NCBI RefSeq assembly: GCF_900107105.1
Contig: NZ_FNOT01000020.1
Location: 1 to 60,256, forward strand
DNA length: 60,256 bases
Source: Geodermatophilus africanus
GTDB lineage: Bacteria; Actinomycetota; Actinomycetes; Mycobacteriales; Geodermatophilaceae
Direction of reading: 5' to 3'
The position numbers were made by a program, and so were the translations under genes. The first letter of the stretch is position 1, and each line of letters starts with the position of its first letter. Positions 43,565 to 49,948 of the stretch are shown piece after piece. The notes beneath the pieces are model-generated. The model did no database searches, had not been told where the DNA came from, and saw only the letters and a list, made by a program, of their open reading frames with translations.

Positions 43565-43813
43565 TCACGTGGGCCTCTGTACACCAGGCGATCCCACCGA
43601 ATGTGCGGACGGCGACAGGCTCGTCAGCCGGCTGCTACTCCTGAAATGGAGGTCACGTCCTGCTCGAAGAACCTGCGCCGGGGCGACGAGGGTGTCGGGC
43701 GCCGGCGTCCCGAGTTCCCGGTGATCGGCGCTGCGGATACTCCGACCCAGGAGGACGGCGGCGGGGACGGCGAGCAGCACCCAGACCGACACGGCTGTCC
43801 ATACCCAGCCCAC
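43565..43813 (-). CDS. Single-helix membrane microprotein (WVLLA..GRSIRSAD family)
   Basis: An 82-residue protein with one helix, VWTAVSVWVLLAVPAAVLLG (residues ~4-23), then GRSIRSADHREL and a polar tail. The helix plus G-x-x-IR-x-AD motif recurs in the proteins at 46599 and 46841. The stop overlaps the GTG of the decayed LCP gene by 4 nt, so it was once coupled to that gene. Its function is unknown; the tail may have drifted. Confidence 0.5.
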   Translation of the reverse strand: MGWVWTAVSVWVLLAVPAAVLLGRSIRSADHRELGTPAPDTLVAPAQVLRAGRDLHFRSSSRLTSLSPSAHSVGSPGVQRPT

Positions 43814-43946
43814 CTGCGCCCCCTCGTCCGTCGCAAGCCTGATGCGGAGTAAAGCGCGGGTATGCGGACGTGCGGGAGCCCAGAGTGCGGGGAGATGGTG
43901 GCTGCCGTGGTGTCCCTGACGGACTGGTGCCTCAGACTGCCAACCG

Positions 43947-44141
43947 GTGAGCGGATCCGGCAGACTGCTCGACGTGCTCGCGCGCTCGGTCGTCCGTCGT
44001 ATCCGATCGGGTCGCGGCGCGGCGGCCTTGTCGTCGGCCGGACGTGCGCACTGGCACCGCTTCCGCTGGGTGGGGAACGATGCCTTCAGCGGCTCCAGCC
44101 TCTATGCCTGCCGCTGCGGCGCGATTCGTCCCGCCCCATGA
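43947..44141 (+). CDS. Small hypothetical protein with a CxC end
   Basis: A 64-residue frame starting GTG. The C-terminal half HWHRFRWVGNDAFSGSSLYA, CRCGAIRPAP looks like a real small protein (His/Trp-rich start, then CRCG). There is no clear ribosome-binding site. The rest of 43814-44227 holds nothing else recognised. Confidence 0.4.
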   Translation: MSGSGRLLDVLARSVVRRIRSGRGAAALSSAGRAHWHRFRWVGNDAFSGSSLYACRCGAIRPAP

Positions 44142-44227
44142 ACGGTCCATTGAGCGCTGCGCCACTCGTCGTGGTGCACTTCAGCTCTTAAGTGTTGAGG
44201 GGGTCGGAGAGGGAAGGCACGAAGGTC

Positions 44228-45547
44228 ATGCGGATCTCGGTCATCGGCTGCGGGTATCTCGGCGCCGTCCACGCGGCGTCGATGGCCGAGCTGGGCCACG
44301 AGGTGGTCGGCGTCGATGTCGACCAGCGGAAGATCGCCGCACTGTGCAAGGGCCGCGCCCCGTTCTACGAGCCGGACTTCGGCGAGCTGCTCCAGCACTC
44401 GCTGGCATCGGGCCGACTGAGCTTCAGCACCGACGTCCACGACGCCGCCGGCGCGCAGGTGTACTTCGTCTGCGTCGGGACGCCGCAGAAGCGCGGTGAG
44501 TACGCCGCCGACATGCGCTACGTCGAGGCGGCCGTGGAGTCGCTGCTGGGAGTGCTGGCCTCGGGTGAGCTCGTGGTCGGCAAGTCCACCGTGCCGGTCG
44601 GGACGGCGGGGCGCCTGGCAGAGCTGGTGGGGAAGAAGGTGCCCGGTGCGATGCTGGCGTGGAACCCCGAGTTCCTGCGCGAGGGCTTCGCCGTCCAGGA
44701 CACCTTGCACCCCGACCGCCTCGTCTACGGCCTGCCCGCCGATCAGGACCGCGAGGTCGCGGAGCGGATGCTCGACGAGGTCTACGCCGACATCGTCGCC
44801 CGTCGGACCCCCAAGGTCGTCACCGACTACGCCACCGCCGAGATGGTGAAGACCGCGGCCAACTCGTTCCTGGCCACGAAGATCAGTTTCATCAACGCGA
44901 TGGCCGAGCTGTGCGAGGCCACCGGCGCCGACGTCAAGCAGCTGGCCGACGCGATCGGCTACGACGACCGCATCGGCCGCAAGTTCCTCAACGCCGGACT
45001 CGGGTTCGGTGGCGGCTGCCTGCCCAAGGACATCCGGGCCTTCATGGCCCGGGCCGGCGAGCTGGGCGCCGACCAGGCGCTGACGTTCCTGCGCGAGGTC
45101 GACAACATCAACATGCGCCGCCGCATCCGGATGGTCGAACTCGCCCGGGAGGTCTGCGACGGCTCGCTGCTCGGCAAGCACATCGCCGTCCTGGGTGCCG
45201 CCTTCAAGCCCGACAGCGACGACATCCGCGACAGCCCGGCCCTCAACGTCGCCGCCCAGCTGCAGTTGCAGGGCGCTGTCGTGACCGTCACCGACCCCGC
45301 CGCGATCGAGAACTCCCGCCGGCAGTGGCCCCAGCTCGACTACGCGGAGACCCCCGAGGAGGCCGCCGAGCGCGCCGACGCCGTCCTGGTGCTCACCGAA
45401 TGGCGGCAGTACCGCGAGCTCGACCCGGTGGCGTTCGGCGCGGTGGTGCGGCAGAAGCGGGTGCTCGACGGCCGCAACGCCCTCGACCGCGAGGCCTGGA
45501 CCGCCGCCGGCTGGACCTATCGCGCCCTCGGCCGCCGCGCCGGCTGA
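44228..45547 (+). CDS. ugd: UDP-glucose 6-dehydrogenase
   Basis: A 439-residue enzyme that oxidises UDP-glucose to UDP-glucuronate with NAD, feeding the polymer precursors. N-terminal Rossmann motif MRISVIGCGYLGAVHAASMA; KSTVPVGTAG (about 118); the catalytic Cys in GLGFGGGCLPKDIRAFM (about 255-271); and the C-terminal domain LGAAFKPDSDDIRDSPA. ATG 44228 is preceded by GGAAGGCACGAAGG; an in-frame TTG at 44192 is a poorer choice. It is convergent with the TPM gene. The two SDR relics upstream suggest that UDP-glucuronate was once converted further. Confidence 0.92.
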   Translation: MRISVIGCGYLGAVHAASMAELGHEVVGVDVDQRKIAALCKGRAPFYEPDFGELLQHSLASGRLSFSTDVHDAAGAQVYFVCVGTPQKRGEYAADMRYVEAAVESLLGVLASGELVVGKSTVPVGTAGRLAELVGKKVPGAMLAWNPEFLREGFAVQDTLHPDRLVYGLPADQDREVAERMLDEVYADIVARRTPKVVTDYATAEMVKTAANSFLATKISFINAMAELCEATGADVKQLADAIGYDDRIGRKFLNAGLGFGGGCLPKDIRAFMARAGELGADQALTFLREVDNINMRRRIRMVELAREVCDGSLLGKHIAVLGAAFKPDSDDIRDSPALNVAAQLQLQGAVVTVTDPAAIENSRRQWPQLDYAETPEEAAERADAVLVLTEWRQYRELDPVAFGAVVRQKRVLDGRNALDREAWTAAGWTYRALGRRAG

Positions 45548-45651
45548 CCGCGGCTGCCGGAGCGGTCGCGTTCCCGCGGTAACGCCCGCCGCTCAGGTGG
45601 GTCGACATGGCCGGGCAGCCGCAGGTGACGATCCCCCGACACCGGCTTGCG

Positions 45652-46251
45652 TCACCGCGCTCCGGGGTGCGCGGCGGACTTCCTGCGGCCGAGCAGGTGG
45701 CCGACGAGGAGGACCACGGCGACGGCGGCGACCACCAGAACCGTGGTGGTCGTCGACCAGCCCGGCGCCGCTGCGTCCGCCGGCCCGACCGAGGACCGGA
45801 GCTGCTCGGCCAGTGCGACCACTGCGCCGGACCAGTCGTTGCTGCCCAGCCGCGGCTCGACCTCGCCGGTCATGACCGCGTCGACGTCCACCTCGGACAG
45901 GGACGAGGAGTCGTCGATCCACCAGGAGTACTCGTAGGTGCTCCCACCCTCGCCCACGGCGACGGCGAACAGGACGTCGGACGCCTCGAGCCCGGACAGC
46001 TCTGCGGTCTGGCTCGCCCAGTCGTCCGCCGCCATGTCGTCGAACGAGGGCACGAAGACGGTGTAGAGGCCGATGTCGGTCTCCGCGGCCAGGGACTCCG
46101 TGGCCTCTCGGGCGGCCACTCCACCGTCGCCGAGGACCGCTGCGCGGTCGGTGACGGGCTCGAACACCTCCAGTGGGGGCTCGGCCCACGCCGGCCCGGC
46201 GGTCGAGAGAGCGACCGCCACGGCGCCGGTGACGATCAGGGCCCTACGCAC
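45652..46251 (-). CDS. Secreted/anchored TPM-domain protein
   Basis: A 199-residue protein with a signal peptide (ALIVTGAVAVALSTAGPAWA) and a TPM domain (about 24-150): EPVTDRAAVLGDGGVAA, GLYTVFVPSFDDMAADDW and TGEVEPRLGSNDWSGAVVAL. A C-terminal helix (VLVVAAVAVVLLVGHLLG) and a basic tail RRKSAAHPGAR anchor it. TPM-domain proteins in plants aid photosystem II repair; bacterial members are of uncertain role. GTG 46251 has GGAGG 7 nt upstream. It is paralogous to the gene at 48215. Confidence 0.8.
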   Translation of the reverse strand: MRRALIVTGAVAVALSTAGPAWAEPPLEVFEPVTDRAAVLGDGGVAAREATESLAAETDIGLYTVFVPSFDDMAADDWASQTAELSGLEASDVLFAVAVGEGGSTYEYSWWIDDSSSLSEVDVDAVMTGEVEPRLGSNDWSGAVVALAEQLRSSVGPADAAAPGWSTTTTVLVVAAVAVVLLVGHLLGRRKSAAHPGAR

Positions 46252-46574
46252 ACGTGACCTCCGAGTGAGAACTGGGTGGATCCCGGACGGGTGCGGTGTC
46301 TGCGCACGGCGGGTCGTCCGGTCGCTGTTGCAGCCCCGGGGTGCCCGCGAGTCGGACCCCACGGTGCCCGAGTCCCCGCGCGTGTGCACCCGTTGTCCCC
46401 GACGGTCGGCGGAAGCCGCAGGTGCGGCGGTCCGGGGCCGACGTGGGACCACCCTCCGTGGCCTCGTGGTGACGCTGTACCTGCTGTCGTCGCCGCGTCG
46501 ATGGCGCCGGCGTGCGCCTCGAGCACGAGCGAGGTCCTGCCGTCCTCGTGTTCGGTCGGACGGTCACGGTGGGC
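46252..46574. other. Divergent intergenic region
   Basis: 323 bp between the TPM gene (-) and the microprotein gene (+). Frames here are GC-driven and lack ribosome-binding sites. Both promoters probably lie here; none is clear enough to place. Confidence 0.3.
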
Positions 46575-46598
46575 ATGACGGCTGCCGATGTCGGACGC

Positions 46599-46772
46599 AT
46601 GGAGACGTTGGTGATCGGCGTACTGGTCCTGTGGGTGCTCGTGGCCCTCGGGGTCGCCGTCGTCCTCGGCCGGGGCATCCGCCTGGCCGACACCCGGGCG
46701 CGTGCGGCGCGGGCCTTGACCACCGCGGACCTCCCCGCCGAGTTCCAGCCCGGCGTCAGCGCGCGCCGCTGA
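46599..46772 (+). CDS. Single-helix membrane microprotein (LWVLVALGVAVVLGRGIRLAD)
   Basis: A 57-residue protein: a short start METLVIG, one helix LVLWVLVALGVAVVLG (residues ~8-23), then GRGIRLADTRARAARALTTA and a polar tail. The same helix and G-x-x-IR-x-AD motif appears at the N-terminus of the next gene and in the gene at 43565. ATG 46575 (MTAADVGR) is an alternative start adding 8 residues. Its function is unknown; it may be a regulator or adaptor in the membrane. Confidence 0.6.
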   Translation: METLVIGVLVLWVLVALGVAVVLGRGIRLADTRARAARALTTADLPAEFQPGVSARR

Positions 46773-46840
46773 CCCGCCCGTTCGGGTGACCGGTCCGATG
46801 CACGGTCACGTCGGACGGCCGGCCTGCCGATGACGGGTCC

Positions 46841-47683
46841 GTGTGGATCTGGATCGTCGGGGGATTGGTCCTCTGGGTGCTGCTCGCCTTCGGGGTGGCC
46901 GTGGTCATCGGCAGCGGCATCCGCATGGCCGATGTCCGGGCCGCCGACCCGCTGACCGCCGCTGACCCCTCTGTCGAGCTGCGGCTGCGCACGCCGCGCC
47001 GGCGCATCCCGCTGCCGCCCGTCGCCGTCGGCCTGGCCGCGACCGCGGTGTTGCTCGAGACCGCCGGCTTCATCGGCCGGCTGACCGCGGCCACCGGCCC
47101 GGTGGCCCGCGCCCTCTCCATGGACGCCCCCTTCTCCGCACCCCGTACCTACGTCGCCGCACTGTTCGCGGCGGCGGCGGTCGCCGCGGTCGCCGGGGCG
47201 CTCCGTGTGCCGGGACGGCGCACCTGGTGGCTCGCGGTCGGCCTGGTCTGCGCGGGCATCGCCGTCGTCAAGATCGGCGGCACCGTCCACGTCGACGCGA
47301 TGACCGCGCTCTCGGAGGCCGTCGGCGACGCCGGCGCCGTCGTCGCGAGCATCGCACTCGTCTGCACCGTGCTCGCCGTGCTGGCCTTCGTCAGCCGCGA
47401 CGAGCGCCGCGACCGCCGACGCGTGCTCACCTCCCTGGCGGCGTACGGCGGAGCGTCCGTGGGCCTCTCGACCGTCTCCGCCCTGGCGGCCGGGCAGTGG
47501 GCGGTGACCGCGACCTACCTCGAGGAGTCCGGGGAGGCGCTGGCCGGCGTCGCCGTCCTGGTCGCCGTCCTCGTCGGTGTCGCGCCGCGCCTGGTGCTGC
47601 CCGCGTCGTGGGTGCTGCGCCGCGAGGAGGACGCCGCGTCCCTCGCCGTGCCCGACGCCGTGCCCGACCGCGTCTCCGGCTGA
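46841..47683 (+). CDS. Multi-pass membrane protein with an N-terminal microprotein-like domain
   Basis: A 280-residue protein starting GTG 46841. Residues ~1-45 (LVLWVLLAFGVAVVIG, then SGIRMADVRAADPLTAAD) repeat the microprotein family of the preceding gene. The rest carries about six further helices (for example VGLAATAVLLETAGFIG, TYVAALFAAAAVAAVAGAL, AGAVVASIALVCTVLAVLAF) and ends with a polar acidic tail. No larger family is recognised. It looks like a fusion of the microprotein to a membrane core. Its stop codon lies in a terminator stem. Confidence 0.65.
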   Translation: MWIWIVGGLVLWVLLAFGVAVVIGSGIRMADVRAADPLTAADPSVELRLRTPRRRIPLPPVAVGLAATAVLLETAGFIGRLTAATGPVARALSMDAPFSAPRTYVAALFAAAAVAAVAGALRVPGRRTWWLAVGLVCAGIAVVKIGGTVHVDAMTALSEAVGDAGAVVASIALVCTVLAVLAFVSRDERRDRRRVLTSLAAYGGASVGLSTVSALAAGQWAVTATYLEESGEALAGVAVLVAVLVGVAPRLVLPASWVLRREEDAASLAVPDAVPDRVSG

Positions 47684-47722
47684 CGGCCGCCGTCCTCCCG
47701 CCCGGGATGCTGGCGGCCGTCA
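47681..47722. terminator. Bidirectional terminator whose stem contains both stop codons
   Basis: TGACGGCCGCC (47681-47691) and GGCGGCCGTCA (47712-47722) pair perfectly over 11 bp around a 20-nt loop. The first three bases are the TGA of the + gene and the last three are the complement of the TGA of the - gene. Confidence 0.8.
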
Positions 47723-48103
47723 GGCGCTGGTGCTCAGGGGCGCGATGCAGCACCCGTCGCACGCGTGCTCAGTCCAGGCTTCACCGAGCGCCTGGAGGTG
47801 GACGACGTCGTCCGGGTCGGGGTGTCCGACGCCGTGCGAGCACATCCGGTCGGAGTAGCCGTAGAACTGCCGCCACACCTTCGGCCAGGTGCGCATGTGG
47901 TGGTCGCTCGGGTGGTGCCGGGAGCACCCCCGGCCCGCGCAGAGCGCCGGGTCGTGCGGTGCCGCGAGGCTCATGGCCCCAGGGCCTCCCGCGGGCTCCC
48001 CGGCAGTAACGGTGGGTCGGTCAGCGACGCCGGGTGTCGAGGACTGCGGGGCTGCGGCGGCGACGGGCGTCGGCTCAAGGGGGATCACCGTCGAGGAGGT
48101 CAT
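47720..48103 (-). CDS. Cys/His-rich small protein, probable metal site
   Basis: A 127-residue protein. The first ~45 residues are low-complexity (Pro/Ala/Thr). The rest is compact with DPALCAGRGCSRHHPSDHH, VWRQFYGYSDRMCSHG and EAWTEHACDGCCIAPLSTSA: a C-x4-C pair, a lone Cys and a CDGCC end, plus several His, so it can bind metal. No family is recognised. ATG 48103 follows GAGG in the local context. It is convergent with the membrane gene. Confidence 0.55.
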   Translation of the reverse strand: MTSSTVIPLEPTPVAAAAPQSSTPGVADRPTVTAGEPAGGPGAMSLAAPHDPALCAGRGCSRHHPSDHHMRTWPKVWRQFYGYSDRMCSHGVGHPDPDDVVHLQALGEAWTEHACDGCCIAPLSTSA

Positions 48104-48214
48104 GGGGCGAGCGTGGACGGGACGCCTGCCGTCTCCCGGTGACCGCCCTGTGGAACTCCTGTGGGCCCTGGGCCACGAGGTGCCGGCCCGAGCCGACAGT
48201 CGTGACCCCGGCCA

Positions 48215-48811
48215 TCAGGACCGGGTGGTCGAGGACCTCCTACGGGAGAGCAGGTGGGCGGCGAGGAGGACGACCGCGACGCCGCCGATGACGAGGATAA
48301 TGGTGGAGGCAGGCCACGGGGCCGCCTGCTGCTCCGCCTCTTCCTCCGCCGCTGTCAGGTCCTGGAGCTGGACGGCCAGTGCCCTCACCGCGCCGGACCG
48401 GTCGCCCGCGGCGAGCCGGGGGTCGACCTCGCCGGTCACCGTGCGCTCGAGGTCGACCTCGGAGAGCGGGAAGTCCTCGTCGACCCAGTACCCGTACTCG
48501 TAGGTCGCGTCCCCGACGGCCACGGCGAGCAGCACGTCGGTCTCGTCCAGGCCCGACAGCTGTGCGGTGTCCTGCGCCCACTCCCCGGGGTCGGCGTCGT
48601 CGAACGAGGACACGAAGACGGCGTACAGGTTCAGGTCGTCCTCGGCCGCCAGGTCCGCCACGGCCCGCTCGGCCGCCGGCTTCCCGGTGCCGAGGACCCC
48701 GGCCTGGTCGGTGATCTGCTCGGTCACCTCGAGCGGGGGCTCGGCAGACGCCGTCCCGGCACCCGCCAACACGAGTGCCAGGGCACCGAGCACGGTCACG
48801 GGCCTGCGCAA
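48215..48811 (-). CDS. Secreted/anchored TPM-domain protein, second copy
   Basis: A 198-residue paralogue of the gene at 45652. Signal VTVLGALALVLAGAGTASA, then EVTEQITDQAGVLGTGKPAA, NLYAVFVSSFDDADPGEWA, TGEVDPRLAAGDRSGAVRAL and a C-terminal helix IILVIGGVAVVLLAAHLLS with a basic tail. The TTG start at 48811 has GGAGG 6 nt upstream, which decides it. The two copies and the small membrane genes between them look like one locus duplicated or co-inherited. Confidence 0.8.
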   Translation of the reverse strand: MRRPVTVLGALALVLAGAGTASAEPPLEVTEQITDQAGVLGTGKPAAERAVADLAAEDDLNLYAVFVSSFDDADPGEWAQDTAQLSGLDETDVLLAVAVGDATYEYGYWVDEDFPLSEVDLERTVTGEVDPRLAAGDRSGAVRALAVQLQDLTAAEEEAEQQAAPWPASTIILVIGGVAVVLLAAHLLSRRRSSTTRS

Positions 48812-48944
48812 GGGGACCTCCGGTGGGTGGAGACGGGCTCGGCGGGAGGCGGACTCTACGCACGGATGCGCAGGTCACGGGCCTCCGCCAACCCATCGGG
48901 GGAACGACTCCACCGGGTCGGGGAGGGGCGCGGCCCGTCGGCCG

Positions 48945-49676
48945 TCACGTCGAGCGGACCGCCCACGTGTCGGCGGAGCCCACCACCGGGGGCCGGTGGG
49001 CGGCCGCCGCGACGGCGGCGCCCAGGATCGGGTCGACCCAGTCCACCAGGTGCAGGGAACCGAACCGGCCGTGCGTGCGCCCCTCCTCGCCGTCCTGCTC
49101 TGTCGTGGGGTCGAGCTCCACGCGGGACAGCTCGTCGAGCGTGATCACGCCCACCTTCACCAGGCACTCCTTGCGTACCCAGTGGCGGAGGAAGGCGGAC
49201 GGAGGGTCGCTCGCCGACCGGACCCGGGCCGTCTCCGCGGCGGTCAGGGTGGCGGCCAGGACGGCGGGGTCGACGTCCGTCGTCCGCAGGCCCTCGACGT
49301 CGACGCCGATCGGCCGTCGGTCCGCGCCCGCGACCACGGCGCCGCGGGTGTGCGCCAGGCTGACGTGCAGCTCCGGGAGACCGGCGATCGAGGGCCTGCC
49401 GTGCTCGGTCGAGCCGCACTCCGCACACTCCTGCACCAGCACGAGCGACTCGACCGGCTCACCCGTCAGCGCCGCGGCGCAGTGCCGGACGAGCAGGTGG
49501 GCTGCGACGTGGGCGTCACGGTCGGCCCGGTGTCGCAGTGCCCCGGCGCGCCGCTGCTCACGAGGCGTCAGGAGGTGCTCGTCCCCGACGCGGAGCACGT
49601 CCTCGGGACGGGCGAGGAGAACCAGTGGCGCACGATAGAGTGACTCTTCTCCCATTCGGCGACTCACCTCCGTCAC
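48945..49676 (-). CDS. 4'-phosphopantetheinyl transferase (Sfp type)
   Basis: A 243-residue PPTase. PIGVDVEGL (about residues 120-128) and FLRHWVRKECLVKVGV (about 160-175) carry the Mg and CoA-binding residues of the family; SLAHTRGAVVAGA precedes them. It loads the phosphopantetheine arm on carrier proteins, and the divergent gene encodes one (Ser at about 597). GTG 49676 or ATG 49655 (MGEESLYR) may start it. Its position suggests dedicated activation of that megaenzyme. Confidence 0.88.
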   Translation of the reverse strand: MTEVSRRMGEESLYRAPLVLLARPEDVLRVGDEHLLTPREQRRAGALRHRADRDAHVAAHLLVRHCAAALTGEPVESLVLVQECAECGSTEHGRPSIAGLPELHVSLAHTRGAVVAGADRRPIGVDVEGLRTTDVDPAVLAATLTAAETARVRSASDPPSAFLRHWVRKECLVKVGVITLDELSRVELDPTTEQDGEEGRTHGRFGSLHLVDWVDPILGAAVAAAAHRPPVVGSADTWAVRST

Positions 49677-49878
49677 TGATCCGGGCGTGTCGGCAACGGC
49701 GCGAGACCTCGCCTGCCTGCTCTGCGTGAATGCCCGACAGCGGAATGTAGGCCATTCGCTCGTCCCGGCCCGTGAACGTCACACACCGAAACAACCCAGT
49801 GATGCTGCGTGGTCGCAACGCTCAATTCGCCAGGTCAAGGGGGTCCGTGCGCGGGTCGGTCCCCCCTCCCGCAGCACT

Positions 49879-49908
49879 TTGCACCCTTCGAGAAGCCCCA
49901 CCTAGCCT
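49879..49908 (+). promoter_or_regulatory. Putative promoter of the Pls-like gene
   Basis: TTGCAC (49879-49884) and TAGCCT (49903-49908) are separated by 18 nt and lie 40 nt before the ATG at 49949. The -10 is identical to the one proposed for the SDR gene at 13072. Both elements sit in the 272-bp gap between the PPTase and this gene. Confidence 0.45.
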
Positions 49909-49948
49909 CGGGAAGTTCGTTCGCTGAGGGGCTGCAGAGAGTTGATGT

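Larger units (their letters stand above)
40638..43568 (-). pseudogene. Decayed LytR-CpsA-Psr (LCP) gene interrupted by IS21
   Basis: Pieces in order on the minus strand are a GTG start at 43568 with MSHAETAPRHRRLL and a helix, RQHARLISIPRD, GRGMDEVDAA, a region matching VEQLTDVRxDHYVAIEVDG, HLKGDQ, GDSDRVRRQQQCLQEMWATL, then VTSAVAVDERL up to 42981. After the element come LGTTEMQSPSYSLRGLPPDT, MDFSPVLGIG and LGYVQADS (40800-40638). These are successive LCP landmarks. Several frameshifts, stops and an internal deletion near the start show decay. LCP proteins attach polymers to peptidoglycan, so the locus has lost this partner here. The GTG overlaps the small gene upstream. Confidence 0.75.
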
